A stretch of 64,000 nt of DNA, taken from assembly GCA_016706275.1 (NCBI GenBank), contig JADJJY010000001.1, positions 1,364,001 through 1,428,000 on the forward strand, written 5' to 3'. Positions 35,482 through 44,294 of this stretch are shown here, one piece after another. A program made the position numbers and the translations under genes. Position 1 is the stretch's first letter. Each line of letters opens with the position of its first letter. The notes below the pieces were generated by a model. The model did no database searches and was not told the DNA's origin. It saw nothing but the letters and a program-made list of their open reading frames with translations. The DNA comes from Chloracidobacterium sp. (GTDB lineage Bacteria; Acidobacteriota; Blastocatellia; Pyrinomonadales; Pyrinomonadaceae).

Positions 35482-36876
35482 ATGGACGACCCTGCCAGTT
35501 TGCTTCTACTTTTTGCCGCCGATATTGAGACCGCACCCGAGGTGCCAACTCTACTGTTTACGCTCGCCAAAATTTTATTGGTTTTTTTCCTTGTGCTCGC
35601 CAATGGTTTTTTTGTCGCGAGCGAATTTGCGCTTGTTGCAGTTCGCAAGTCGCGCATTGAGGCCCTAGCTGCTGAGGGCGATGCGGCCCCCAAAAAATTG
35701 TTGCTGATGCTTAACAATCTAAGCGGCTATATCTCGGCAACCCAACTCGGCATCACCTTGTCTTCGCTCGGTCTCGGTTGGGTCGGTGAACCTGTAGTTT
35801 CCGCCCTGATAGAGCCCTGGCTCTCATATTTGGGAGACGTGACGGGTGTAGCATTTTTATCGTCGGGGCCGATCCTACACACGATCTCATTTGCGATAGC
35901 TTTTTCACTTATCACCTTTTTGCATATCGTCTTTGGCGAATTGGCTCCAAAAACCGCCGCACTCGAATTGTCAGAACGCGTTTCCTTTCTAGTTGCGGCG
36001 CCGCTACGGTTGTTTTATAAGGTTTTCAGCTATCCGATCCGAATGCTTGATTGGACGGGAAACCGAACGGTTCGGCTTTTTGGGTTGCATGCATCCGGTG
36101 AGCATGGTTCGAGCTATAGCGAAGATGAGATCCGGGGGCTAATTAAGCTGTCACAGGAAAGCGGCCATTTAAACGAAGAAGAACAACGCCTCATCAACCG
36201 CGTGTTTGAATTTTCGGAAACGACTGTAAAAGAAGCGATGATACCGCGCACAGAGATCGTCGCTGTGCCGGAAAGCTGTAGTTTTGACGAGATCGTCGAG
36301 GCGTTTCAGAAGCATGGTTATTCGCGTTTGCCGGTGTATCGCGGTTCGCTCGATGATATCGCGGGGTTTGTTCATACCAAAGATCTGGTTGCGTACACAA
36401 AAAAGCAAAAAAGCTTTAAGATCGTCGATGTTATCCATAAGCCTAATTATGTCGTCGATACCGCCAGACTCGAGGACGTGCTCAGGCAGATGCAAAACGA
36501 AAAGTTTCACTTTGGGTTTGTTGTCGACGAGCATGGCGGCATCGAGGGCATCATCACGCTCGAAGATCTACTCGAAGAGATCGTCGGCGACATCTCTGAC
36601 GAACATGACATTGAGGTTGATGAACAGATCGGCAAACAGCCCGACGGCAGCTACCTGCTCGATGGCGGGCTCGCGGTGCGGGATCTTAATCGTCGGCTTG
36701 AGATGACGCTGCCTGTTTCAGAAGGCTACACGACGATCGCCGGCTTTTTGATGGCAGAGGCGGGGCAGATCCTCGAAGAAGGGCAAATCGTGCCGTTCAA
36801 TGGCCATGTTTTCAAGGTCGAAAAGGTTGATAAGCATCGGATAAAGCAGATCAAGTTGGAAAAGGGCGTTTCGTAA
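35482..36876 (+). CDS. CNNM/CBS/CorC-type transporter-associated membrane protein (hemolysin C family)
   Basis: This 464-residue protein has an N-terminal CNNM (DUF21) domain with about four helices (GFFVASEFALVAVRKSRIEAL, then SLGLGWVGEPV and FGELAPKTAALE), a pair of CBS domains at about 235-350 (MIPRTEIVAVPES and FGFVVDEHGGIEGIITLEDLLEEIVGDI) and a CorC_HlyC domain at the C-terminus (DGGLAVRDLNRRLEM). Members are linked to Mg2+ or other divalent cation homeostasis. It is followed 13 nt later by a lipoprotein gene. Confidence 0.9.
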   Translation: MDDPASLLLLFAADIETAPEVPTLLFTLAKILLVFFLVLANGFFVASEFALVAVRKSRIEALAAEGDAAPKKLLLMLNNLSGYISATQLGITLSSLGLGWVGEPVVSALIEPWLSYLGDVTGVAFLSSGPILHTISFAIAFSLITFLHIVFGELAPKTAALELSERVSFLVAAPLRLFYKVFSYPIRMLDWTGNRTVRLFGLHASGEHGSSYSEDEIRGLIKLSQESGHLNEEEQRLINRVFEFSETTVKEAMIPRTEIVAVPESCSFDEIVEAFQKHGYSRLPVYRGSLDDIAGFVHTKDLVAYTKKQKSFKIVDVIHKPNYVVDTARLEDVLRQMQNEKFHFGFVVDEHGGIEGIITLEDLLEEIVGDISDEHDIEVDEQIGKQPDGSYLLDGGLAVRDLNRRLEMTLPVSEGYTTIAGFLMAEAGQILEEGQIVPFNGHVFKVEKVDKHRIKQIKLEKGVS

Positions 36877-36889
36877 TTCAGAAAGTAAG

Positions 36890-37912
36890 ATGATGAATCT
36901 CAAAAACAGTTCAACGGGCCTGTTGCTGACGGGTGCGATACTTTTCTTGATGGCTCTTGGTTGCGGCGGTACTCAAAGCGGGCCAAAACCCGAATGGACC
37001 AAGTTAAAAAAGATCGCGGGTAAGGAACAGGGTTTGTCACACGTCTCGGGCGTTGTCGTTGACGATAAATTTGCCTACACCACTATTGGCGGTACGGTCG
37101 CTGACGCAAATGCGGGAACCAATGGCCTAAGAAAAGTTCCGCTTGATGGCGGAGCCGTTACGATGCTCGACAACGGCGAAAAATACCCTCAAGCGGAACA
37201 GGGCGGTATTGCTCAGGACGAAAAATACGTTTACTGGAATTCCGGCGGCGAGATCGCCCGTATTGGAAAAGATAACGGCAAGCGTGAGGCGGTCGCTACG
37301 GAATTTGTCGGCATTGGGATCGATATGGTGCTTGATACTGAGCGAGTGTACTGGGCAAATCACGGATATTATTCTTCGTCTACTCCGATCAAGCCGAGCC
37401 CGATCTATTCGGTTGCAAAATCCGGTGGAAAGGCTGAGATATTCGTTGACGGGCAGATGGCTCCCGGGAACATTGTCGTGGATGAAAAGTTTGTTTATTG
37501 GACTACGCCGTCGAGCATAATGAAACAGGCAAAAACCGGCGGCACGCCGCAGGTCGTTTTGCAAGCGAGCGACAAAGAGGGTATTGATAAACTTGAGCAA
37601 GACGGCGGTGATCTATATTTTGGATTTCGCGGTGCCGGCGAATCGCGTTGGGCGTTACGAAAAATATCAAAGGCCGGCGGTGAGCCGCAGACGATAGCAA
37701 AAACTTTTTCCTTGAAACAGTTCGTCATTGACGACGAGAACATCTACTTTTTTGACGAAGAGGGCCTTTCCGCCGATGTGCTCTGCAGAGTGCCGAAGAG
37801 CGGGGGCGAGGTCACCAAGCTCGATACGGGCTATGCCAGCGGCGTTATGACCGGCGGCAAAACAAAGGTTTTTTTAGCATCACTTGATGACATTTATGCC
37901 TGGGGAAAATAG
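36890..37912 (+). CDS. Beta-propeller-like lipoprotein, function unknown
   Basis: This 340-residue protein has a signal peptide ending at a Cys (ILFLMALGCGG). The mature protein shows five to six repeats of the pattern 'vD(d/e)kfvYwtt ... i.r..K.GG....v', for example VVVDDKFAYTTIGG, AQDEKYVYWNSGG, VLDTERVYWANHG, VVDEKFVYWTTPS and VIDDENIYFFDEEG, each followed by a KxGG turn. This predicts a six-bladed beta propeller (DUF5050-like). It is likely anchored in the outer membrane or facing the periplasm. Ligand or partner is unknown. Confidence 0.72.
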   Translation: MMNLKNSSTGLLLTGAILFLMALGCGGTQSGPKPEWTKLKKIAGKEQGLSHVSGVVVDDKFAYTTIGGTVADANAGTNGLRKVPLDGGAVTMLDNGEKYPQAEQGGIAQDEKYVYWNSGGEIARIGKDNGKREAVATEFVGIGIDMVLDTERVYWANHGYYSSSTPIKPSPIYSVAKSGGKAEIFVDGQMAPGNIVVDEKFVYWTTPSSIMKQAKTGGTPQVVLQASDKEGIDKLEQDGGDLYFGFRGAGESRWALRKISKAGGEPQTIAKTFSLKQFVIDDENIYFFDEEGLSADVLCRVPKSGGEVTKLDTGYASGVMTGGKTKVFLASLDDIYAWGK

Positions 37913-37920
37913 CTATATTC

Positions 37921-38607
37921 GTGTTCGATATTATTTACAATGTTCTCACTTATAACAGAGCAGAGATGGCAGCGAACAGCGTTTCGCAGCTGCTAAGCCA
38001 CCAACAAGAAAACTCTTTGTTGGACGTCATTGATGACTGCAGCACCGAAGATATTTCTTCACTTATTGAACTTATCGAAACGCCGCCACTCTATCCGGAT
38101 AGGCAAAGAACAATAACAGTTAATACAAATAATCTAGGTGCGAAAATAAGCAATATAGGACGCCTAAACGCCGAAACATACGACACGCAGGGGCTTGTGT
38201 ATTTGAGTGATGATGATGTAGTACTTAGCCAAAGATTCGGGCTGGAATTGGCGAAACTGATCGCGCTAATGAGGAATGACCCAGATATTTTTGCGGCTTC
38301 CTTATTTAATGTACATAACCCCTGGCACCTCGAAACTGAAGACTATGGCGTAAATCACGTTTGTAAGAGTTCTTTTGGCAGCGTGTCGATGTTGATCAGG
38401 GCAAAAGATTTTAGAGGTGCCGTGGATCACTATTTAACGCCGGACTACGACGGGATCAGCGGGTGCGATTGGTCGATCTGTCATTTTGCTAAGAAGTTAA
38501 ATAAAAAGCTGGTGGCTACAAGGATGAGCTATATCCAGCATATCGGGCTGTACGGGGTGAATAACTCACCTCTGGTCAACGACTTTGCCGACAATTTTGT
38601 GGAATAA
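37921..38607 (+). CDS. Probable GT-A-fold glycosyltransferase
   Basis: This 228-residue protein begins FDIIYNVLTYNRAEMAANSV, like family 2 glycosyltransferases (nucleotide-binding loop T.NR). A metal-binding DxD-type motif, YLSDDDVVLSQRFG, is near residue 102. There is no transmembrane helix. The start is GTG, since no ATG is available near the conserved N-terminus. Base use is more A/T-rich than in flanking genes (frequent AAT, ATA, AGA, TTA codons), suggesting a different origin. Donor and acceptor are unknown. Confidence 0.7.
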   Translation: MFDIIYNVLTYNRAEMAANSVSQLLSHQQENSLLDVIDDCSTEDISSLIELIETPPLYPDRQRTITVNTNNLGAKISNIGRLNAETYDTQGLVYLSDDDVVLSQRFGLELAKLIALMRNDPDIFAASLFNVHNPWHLETEDYGVNHVCKSSFGSVSMLIRAKDFRGAVDHYLTPDYDGISGCDWSICHFAKKLNKKLVATRMSYIQHIGLYGVNNSPLVNDFADNFVE

Positions 38608-38644
38608 TGGTGAGCAAGATCTTTTCTTTTAGTGGGGAGTAATA

Positions 38645-39931
38645 ATGAGTTTTATTGAACAGGTTTGGGCACGCGAGATAATGGATTCGAGAGGAAATCC
38701 GACGATCGAGGCCGAGGTTATCTTAGAGGACGGGACGCAGGGCCGCGCGGCGGTGCCGAGCGGTGCTTCGACGGGCGAAAATGAGGCGGTCGAGTTACGT
38801 GACGGCGACAAAGGCCGATACCTAGGCAAAGGTGTCCTGACCGCCGTAAACAACGTCAACGACATCATCAGCCGCGAGCTTGAGGGTCTCGACTGTCTTG
38901 ACCAGACGCTGATCGATCAAACGATGATCGATCTCGACGGAACAGAGACGAAATCGAAACTCGGGGCTAACGCTTTGCTTGCCGTCTCGCTTGCAAATGC
39001 CCGTGCAGCTGCCGCGTTTCAGGAAATGCCTCTTTACCGTTACATCGGCGGAACAAACGCAAAAACGCTGCCCGTGCCGATGATGAACATCCTCAACGGT
39101 GGTGCCCACGCCGACAATAACGTGGATTTTCAGGAGTTTATGGTGATGCCGGTCGGGGCAGAGAGCTTCACCGAAGCTCTGCGATGTGGTGCAGAGATCT
39201 TTCACAATCTCAAAAACGTTCTCAAATCACGCGGATATTCGACCAGCGTCGGCGACGAGGGAGGGTTTGCTCCAAACCTAAAATCAAACGACGAAGCGGT
39301 TGAAACCATTCTCGAAGCCGTCGACATCGCCGGTTATAAGGCCGGTGACGACGTGATGATCGCCCTCGATCCGGCATCAAGCGAGTTTTTTAAGGACGGC
39401 AAATATATCTTTAAGAAATCGGACAATCGCGAACTAACGTCCGAAGAAATGGCGTCGTACTGGGCCGATTGGTGCGGTAAATATCCGATCATCTCGATCG
39501 AGGACGGCATGGCCGAAAACGATTGGGACGGCTGGATCAACCTGACCGCCAAAGTTGGTAAAACTGTCCAGCTTGTCGGCGACGATCTGTTTGTTACCAA
39601 TACAAAATTCCTGCAAAAGGGAATCGAGTTACAGGCCGCAAATTCTATCCTGATAAAGGTCAACCAGATCGGCACGCTGACGGAAACGCTTGATGCCATT
39701 GAGCTTGCACGCACAAATAATATGACAGCGGTCATCTCGCACCGCTCCGGCGAAACCGAAGACAGTTTCATCGCCGACCTCGCCGTCGCCACAAACGCCG
39801 GCCAGATCAAAACCGGTAGCCTTTGCCGGAGTGACCGAATTGCGAAATACAATCAACTGCTGCGTATCGAAGAAGACCTTGGCAACAGCGCGAAATATCC
39901 CGGTCGCAAGGCGTTTTACCAGATCGCATAA
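38645..39931 (+). CDS. eno: Enolase
   Basis: This 428-residue glycolytic enzyme converts 2-phosphoglycerate to phosphoenolpyruvate. The landmarks are EIMDSRGNPTIEAEV, GAHADNNVDFQEFMV, the base loop GDEGGFAPNLKSN, metal ligands in ALDPASSEFF, SIEDGMAENDWDGW and LVGDDLFVTN, the catalytic Lys in ILIKVNQIGTLTE, and ISHRSGETED. GGGGAG precedes the ATG. It is coupled to the next gene by a 1-nt overlap. Confidence 0.97.
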   Translation: MSFIEQVWAREIMDSRGNPTIEAEVILEDGTQGRAAVPSGASTGENEAVELRDGDKGRYLGKGVLTAVNNVNDIISRELEGLDCLDQTLIDQTMIDLDGTETKSKLGANALLAVSLANARAAAAFQEMPLYRYIGGTNAKTLPVPMMNILNGGAHADNNVDFQEFMVMPVGAESFTEALRCGAEIFHNLKNVLKSRGYSTSVGDEGGFAPNLKSNDEAVETILEAVDIAGYKAGDDVMIALDPASSEFFKDGKYIFKKSDNRELTSEEMASYWADWCGKYPIISIEDGMAENDWDGWINLTAKVGKTVQLVGDDLFVTNTKFLQKGIELQAANSILIKVNQIGTLTETLDAIELARTNNMTAVISHRSGETEDSFIADLAVATNAGQIKTGSLCRSDRIAKYNQLLRIEEDLGNSAKYPGRKAFYQIA

Positions 39932-40437
39932 TGAACCTCCGCGACGAAATCCTTGCCGAGCATTCTAAACAGCAAACGGCAAAGATCGTGGATTGGGTTG
40001 GTGACGATCCTGAAAGGTTTGCTGAGTTGATGCGACTGTTTCTTGGCGATGTTTACCGGATCACGCAACGAGCCGGATGGCCGCTGAGCAACTGCGTTGA
40101 GAAATATCCCGACTTGATCAAGCCCTATTTCGCGAAACTGCTAAAACAGCTCGAACGCGATGACGTCCACAATGCTGTCCGTCGCAATGTTGTCAGGATC
40201 CTACAGTTCGTCGAGATCCCTAAGCGATATTCGGGACGCGTGTTTGACATCTGCTATAGCCTCTTAGACAATCCGTCGGAAACCGTTGCTGTTCGGTGTT
40301 TTTCGTTGTCAGTCGCGGCGAATTTGGCAAAAGATTCGCCCGAACTGCTCGACGAGCTGCGGTTGATCGCAACAAAGTATCCGCAGGTCGCGACGCCTGG
40401 CTTTCGCAGCCGTGCTCGACGCGTTTTGGGTGTGTGA
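39931..40437 (+). CDS. HEAT-repeat-like helical protein
   Basis: This 168-residue all-alpha protein starts on the last base of the eno stop codon. It contains helix pairs such as LIKPYFAKLLKQLERDDVHN, AVRRNVVRILQFVEIPKRYS and VFDICYSLLDNPSETVAVR, with DNPSETVAVR and PGFRSRARRV resembling HEAT-repeat turns. It is probably a protein-interaction scaffold in the cytoplasm. No specific family was recognised; co-translation with enolase does not by itself show a functional link. Confidence 0.7.
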   Translation: MNLRDEILAEHSKQQTAKIVDWVGDDPERFAELMRLFLGDVYRITQRAGWPLSNCVEKYPDLIKPYFAKLLKQLERDDVHNAVRRNVVRILQFVEIPKRYSGRVFDICYSLLDNPSETVAVRCFSLSVAANLAKDSPELLDELRLIATKYPQVATPGFRSRARRVLGV

Positions 40438-40438
40438 G

Positions 40439-40876
40439 ATGAAACAAAAACCACGAAAAGGCATGTACGAGATCGACACCGACATAAAGCGGTTAGATCT
40501 GGCAGCGATCCACCGGTTTCTTTCAGGCGAGTCTTATTGGGCCAAGAATCGCACGCTCGAACAGACGCTCAAGGCGGTCGAAAACTCGTTGTGTTACGGC
40601 GTTTATCACGGCAGGGAATTGGTCGGTTTTGCCCGCGTCGTTACAGATAGAGCGACGTTCGCGTACATCGGTGATGTCTTTATTTTAGAGGCACATCGCG
40701 GCAATGGCCTGAGCAAATGGCTGATGCAGGTGATCACCGAACAACCAGATATGCAAGGGATTCGGCGTTGGTTATTAGCAACGCGCGATGCACATGGGCT
40801 CTATCAACAATACGGGTTTGAAGAGCTTCGTTTTCCCGAAAGGTGGATGGAAAAACCAGCTCCTGACGCGTACTAG
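40439..40876 (+). CDS. GNAT family N-acetyltransferase
   Basis: The protein is 145 residues. The acetyl-CoA-binding motif is represented by IGDVFILEAHRGNGLSKWLM, preceded by the core strand GFARVVTDRATFAYIGD and followed by RWLLATRDAHGLYQQYGFEE. The ATG at 40439 begins 1 nt after the preceding stop. Substrate is unknown. Family enzymes acetylate small amines or protein N-termini. Confidence 0.87.
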   Translation: MKQKPRKGMYEIDTDIKRLDLAAIHRFLSGESYWAKNRTLEQTLKAVENSLCYGVYHGRELVGFARVVTDRATFAYIGDVFILEAHRGNGLSKWLMQVITEQPDMQGIRRWLLATRDAHGLYQQYGFEELRFPERWMEKPAPDAY

Positions 40877-40882
40877 AAATTC

Positions 40883-40913
40883 TTGCACGGCTCACCTCTG
40901 TTTCGTTTATAAT
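40883..40913 (+). promoter_or_regulatory. Possible promoter of the phosphoglycerate mutase homologue
   Basis: TTGCAC and a perfect TATAAT are separated by 19 bp, ending 29 nt before the start codon. The spacing is slightly long; no ribosome-binding site is obvious. Confidence 0.45.
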
Positions 40914-40942
40914 CGTAATAGGCAGTCTTCGACAGATCCCTA

Positions 40943-42484
40943 ATGAGTTCAACAATCGCAATAAATCGGCGTCCGGTCGCACTCGTCATCCTCGATGGAT
41001 GGGGCTTTGCGCCGCGTACCGAAGGCAACGCCATCGCGATCGCCCACACCCCTTTTTATGACAAGATCTGCGACCGCTTTCCAATGACGACGCTTGCCGC
41101 CGCCGGAACTGCGGTCGGACAATCCGACGAACAACCGGGTAGTGCCGAGGTTGGCCATCTCAATATTGGAACCGGAAGACGGGCTCAGACAGAAACTTCA
41201 CGGATCAGCGACGCCATAGCGTCGGACGATTTTAAGGAAAACAGCGTCCTAAACCGTGCTTTTACCAAGGCAAAAGAAACCGGTGCGGCGATCCATCTGA
41301 TGGGGCTTTTGAGCGACGGCGGGGTACATTCTTCGACCGAGAATCTATTTGCTTTGCTGCGTCTCGCAAAATCTCACGGCTTAACAAAGGTTTATATCCA
41401 TTGCATCCTCGACGGGCTCGATGTAGCTCCGCGAACAGCCGATATCTACGTCGAGGCTCTTGAGATCAAGCTGGCTGACATAGGCATCGGCGAGATCGCG
41501 ACGCTCTGTGGACGCTTTTTTGCTATGGACAGTGCGGAGCGTTGGGAACGCACGGCGCGTGCATTTACGATGCTCGTCCACGCCGAGGGCGAACGGACGA
41601 ACGACGCCGTAAACGCCATCCGCAACTCATTTTTACGCGGCATCTCTGACGAATTTATTTCGCCGATCATTATTGAAAAGTCGCCTGACGTGCCCGTCGC
41701 CAAGGTTTGCAACGGCGATCTCGTCGTATTTTTTAATCATCGTGCCGACACGATGCGGCAGCTTGTCAGGGCGTTATGTATACCTGACGCAGCGGTATCT
41801 GCAAAACCGATGCTCGATACAGTGTGTCTTACCGAGTATGACCGTGCGTTCAACCTGCCCGCGGCTTTTCGGCAGGAGCCGGAAAAGGGAACTTTGGCCG
41901 AGGTTTTGTCGTCGCTTCAGATACCGAGTTTTAAGATCACGGAAAGCTCGCGGTTCCCGCATCTCACACATTTTTTTGACGGCGGTGCCGACCTCCAAGC
42001 TCATTTCGAGGAGCAGATTCTGATCTCAGCAAACAGGGCGGCGGATCAGCCCGAAAGCCAGAGTTTTAAGATCACTGATCGGCTGCTCAGCAGCCTAGAG
42101 ATCTCGCCAAACGGAGTTTTTATCGCAAATATTCCGGCCGCGGAGATGATGGCCGAGACCGGTGATGTCAATAAAACGGTCGCCGCGATCCAGTATATCG
42201 ACACCTGTATCGGCGGTATTTGCGAGAGTGTTCAGCAAGCCGGTGGTGTCGTCATGATCACGTCAACGCATGGCAACTGCGAAGAAATGATCGACCTCGA
42301 CAGCGGCGAAGCCTGCGTCACCGCCACGGCGAATCCCGTCCCATTCCATTATCTCGATGCATCGTCTAACGGCGTTCGCTTACGTGAAGACGGCTCTCTG
42401 TCAGACATAGCCCCGACGATATTGAGTGTCCTCGGCATCAAAAAGCCCAATGAGATGACGGGCTCTGACCTGAGAATGTTGTAA
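40943..42484 (+). CDS. Phosphoglycerate mutase (iPGM/GpmI)-fold protein with degenerate active site
   Basis: The protein is full length (513 residues) and collinear with cofactor-independent phosphoglycerate mutase: ILDGWGF, EVGHLNIGTGR, GLLSDGGVHS, CGRFFAMDSAERWERT, HLTHFFDGG and ANPVPF. However, functional positions differ from the family. GNSEVGH reads GSAEVGH (nucleophile Ser replaced by Ala68), DGRD reads DGLD (Leu159), NPDMVGH is replaced by NIPAAEMMAETG, ADHGN reads STHGN (Thr442), and the later TAHT His is missing (TATA). It therefore probably lacks normal mutase activity and may be a pseudoenzyme. eno and pyk lie nearby. Confidence 0.8.
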   Translation: MSSTIAINRRPVALVILDGWGFAPRTEGNAIAIAHTPFYDKICDRFPMTTLAAAGTAVGQSDEQPGSAEVGHLNIGTGRRAQTETSRISDAIASDDFKENSVLNRAFTKAKETGAAIHLMGLLSDGGVHSSTENLFALLRLAKSHGLTKVYIHCILDGLDVAPRTADIYVEALEIKLADIGIGEIATLCGRFFAMDSAERWERTARAFTMLVHAEGERTNDAVNAIRNSFLRGISDEFISPIIIEKSPDVPVAKVCNGDLVVFFNHRADTMRQLVRALCIPDAAVSAKPMLDTVCLTEYDRAFNLPAAFRQEPEKGTLAEVLSSLQIPSFKITESSRFPHLTHFFDGGADLQAHFEEQILISANRAADQPESQSFKITDRLLSSLEISPNGVFIANIPAAEMMAETGDVNKTVAAIQYIDTCIGGICESVQQAGGVVMITSTHGNCEEMIDLDSGEACVTATANPVPFHYLDASSNGVRLREDGSLSDIAPTILSVLGIKKPNEMTGSDLRML

Positions 42485-42493
42485 AATATCGGC

Positions 42494-43495
42494 TTGGCCA
42501 AAGCTCATCCTGAATACAAAAATATCTTAGTTATCCATTTCGGCCAGCTCGGCGATGTGGTGCTGGGGCTACCTGCTCTCAGAGCGATCCATGATCATTT
42601 TGCGGACGCCAAAATAACGGTCATGTCCGGCACATCGACCGCGGAGATCATTCGTCTTGGGCAGTTAGCTGACGAACAGATCGCGGTTGACCGCGTGAAA
42701 TTGCGTGACGGTAACCGGTTTGAGTCCGTTGCCGAGATGGGGCGGATCTTAATGGACGTTCGCCGCCGAAAATTTGATCTAGTGATCGATCTTAATAGTT
42801 TGTATGAGACAAATCTGCTCGGGTTTCTCTCCGGTGCGAAGCATCGATTATTTGCAAACCGTGATCGCCGTTCGATCGACCGGCTTTCAAATTTTCCGGT
42901 CAAGCCTCCCGCCGAAGACAAAACCAAACATCATACTGACCGCTATCTTGCTGTTCTTGAGGCATTGGGGCTTAACAACATAGATCGCACGGTCACGATA
43001 ACGCCTCCAGCCGAAAGCGTTGAGAATGCAAGGTCGTATTTGAAAGAACGTGGCATCGAAAACAAGACTTTGATCGGGCTGTTTCTCGGGGCAGGACATC
43101 CGACGAGGCGTTGGCCTGTTGAGAATTTTGTCGCGGTGGCTCGACGGCTTTCAAAAGATCCGCGTTATCATGTCCTCATTTTCCTCGGCCCCGAGGAACG
43201 CGATATGCGTGACGGGCTTGACGAGGTGTTCGGCGGTGCGGCGATAGTTGTAGACGAAATGCCGCTGTGTGATTTTCTGGCAATGCTGTCGTTTCTCAAG
43301 GTTCTGGCCGTCGGCGACACCGGCCCGATGCATCTTGGGGCGGTCGCGGGAATAGGGATAGTCTTGCTCTCAGAGCTGGGTTCGCCGACGTTCTTTCGGC
43401 CGTTGATCGATAATTTACGGGTGCTCGACGACCGTCCGCTGGCTCAGATCACCGCGGATCAGGTGGAGAGTGCGGTGTTAGAACTTACCAATTAG
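42494..43495 (+). CDS. Glycosyltransferase family 9 (heptosyltransferase-like)
   Basis: This 333-residue GT-B enzyme has an N-terminal nucleotide-sugar motif ILVIHFGQLGDVVLGLPALR, a middle GLFLGAGHPTRRWPVENF segment and the C-terminal AVGDTGPMHLGAVAGIG loop that contacts the ADP-heptose donor in LPS heptosyltransferases. It probably adds heptose or another sugar to lipopolysaccharide core on the cytoplasmic side. A TTG start is used, because no ATG is available before the conserved N-terminus; it lies 9 nt after the upstream stop codon. Confidence 0.85.
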   Translation: MAKAHPEYKNILVIHFGQLGDVVLGLPALRAIHDHFADAKITVMSGTSTAEIIRLGQLADEQIAVDRVKLRDGNRFESVAEMGRILMDVRRRKFDLVIDLNSLYETNLLGFLSGAKHRLFANRDRRSIDRLSNFPVKPPAEDKTKHHTDRYLAVLEALGLNNIDRTVTITPPAESVENARSYLKERGIENKTLIGLFLGAGHPTRRWPVENFVAVARRLSKDPRYHVLIFLGPEERDMRDGLDEVFGGAAIVVDEMPLCDFLAMLSFLKVLAVGDTGPMHLGAVAGIGIVLLSELGSPTFFRPLIDNLRVLDDRPLAQITADQVESAVLELTN

Positions 43496-43548
43496 CAAGC
43501 CGATCGGCATTTCGAACATCGCTGATTTTAACCCGCCCGCTTTTTCTC

Positions 43549-43554
43549 TATAAT
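43549..43554 (+). promoter_or_regulatory. -10-like TATAAT before tdk
   Basis: A perfect TATAAT lies 31 nt upstream of the tdk ATG. No convincing -35 element is visible 16-18 bp upstream. Confidence 0.4.
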
Positions 43555-43585
43555 TGTCTTTCGAATACATGATCGGTAAAGAAAT

Positions 43586-44203
43586 ATGGTTGAAGAATTT
43601 GCGTTCGACAATGCGGACGAACGCCGCAAGGTGCGTCATAACGGAACAGGCTGGATCGAGGTGATCGCCGGGTCGATGTTTTCGGGTAAATCCGAAGAGC
43701 TTATCCGCCGCCTGACTCGTGCGCGTATAGCGCGGCAAAAGGTTCAGGTTTTCAAACCCGGCATCGACGTGCGTTACTCCGACGAAGAGATCGCCTCGCA
43801 TTCCGGGCAAAAGCATCTCTCGATCCCTGTCGCAGACACAGCCGGGATGATGGAACACGTTCACGACGACACAGAGGTCGTCGGTATCGACGAAGCACAG
43901 TTTTTTGACATGGCGATCATCGCCGCCGTCAACGAACTCGCGGAACGCGGCAAACGCGTTATCGTCGCCGGGCTCGATCAGGACTACACCGGAAAGCCCT
44001 TTGAGCCCATGCCGCAACTGCTGTCGGTCGCCGAATTTATCACAAAAACCCACGCCATCTGCGTCAAATGCGGTGCGACCGCCAATTACTCTCAGCGAAC
44101 AGTCGAATCCGAGGCCCGGGTCGAGGTCGGTGCAAGCGATAAATACGAGGCCCGCTGCCGCAAATGCTTTGTACCGCACGCGGACGCACCAACGCCGGAA
44201 TAA
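43586..44203 (+). CDS. tdk: Thymidine kinase (type II)
   Basis: This 205-residue salvage enzyme phosphorylates thymidine. The P-loop is GSMFSGKSEELIRR, the magnesium-binding and catalytic DEAQFF follows, and the lasso region AEFITKTHAICVKCG with the later CRKC pair forms a four-Cys zinc site. The N-terminus has about 20 residues before the conserved ATP-binding strand. It is followed by a strong stem-loop built from a heptad-type inverted repeat. Confidence 0.95.
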   Translation: MVEEFAFDNADERRKVRHNGTGWIEVIAGSMFSGKSEELIRRLTRARIARQKVQVFKPGIDVRYSDEEIASHSGQKHLSIPVADTAGMMEHVHDDTEVVGIDEAQFFDMAIIAAVNELAERGKRVIVAGLDQDYTGKPFEPMPQLLSVAEFITKTHAICVKCGATANYSQRTVESEARVEVGASDKYEARCRKCFVPHADAPTPE

Positions 44204-44289
44204 AAAGTCGAGAAAGTTTAGTAAGTCTGGTAAGTAAAAAAGTCTGGGAAGGTAATTCACTTCCCAGACTTTCTAGACTTGCCTAACTT
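44204..44289. repeat. Inverted heptad element/possible bidirectional terminator after tdk
   Basis: A 12-bp perfect core stem (44240-44251 with 44260-44271; AAGTCTGGGAAG / CTTCCCAGACTT) is nested in longer degenerate inverted arms with 7-nt periodicity (agtttag, taagtct, ggtaagt). It lies between two convergent gene ends, so it could terminate both transcripts. Confidence 0.75.
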
Positions 44290-44294
44290 TCCGA

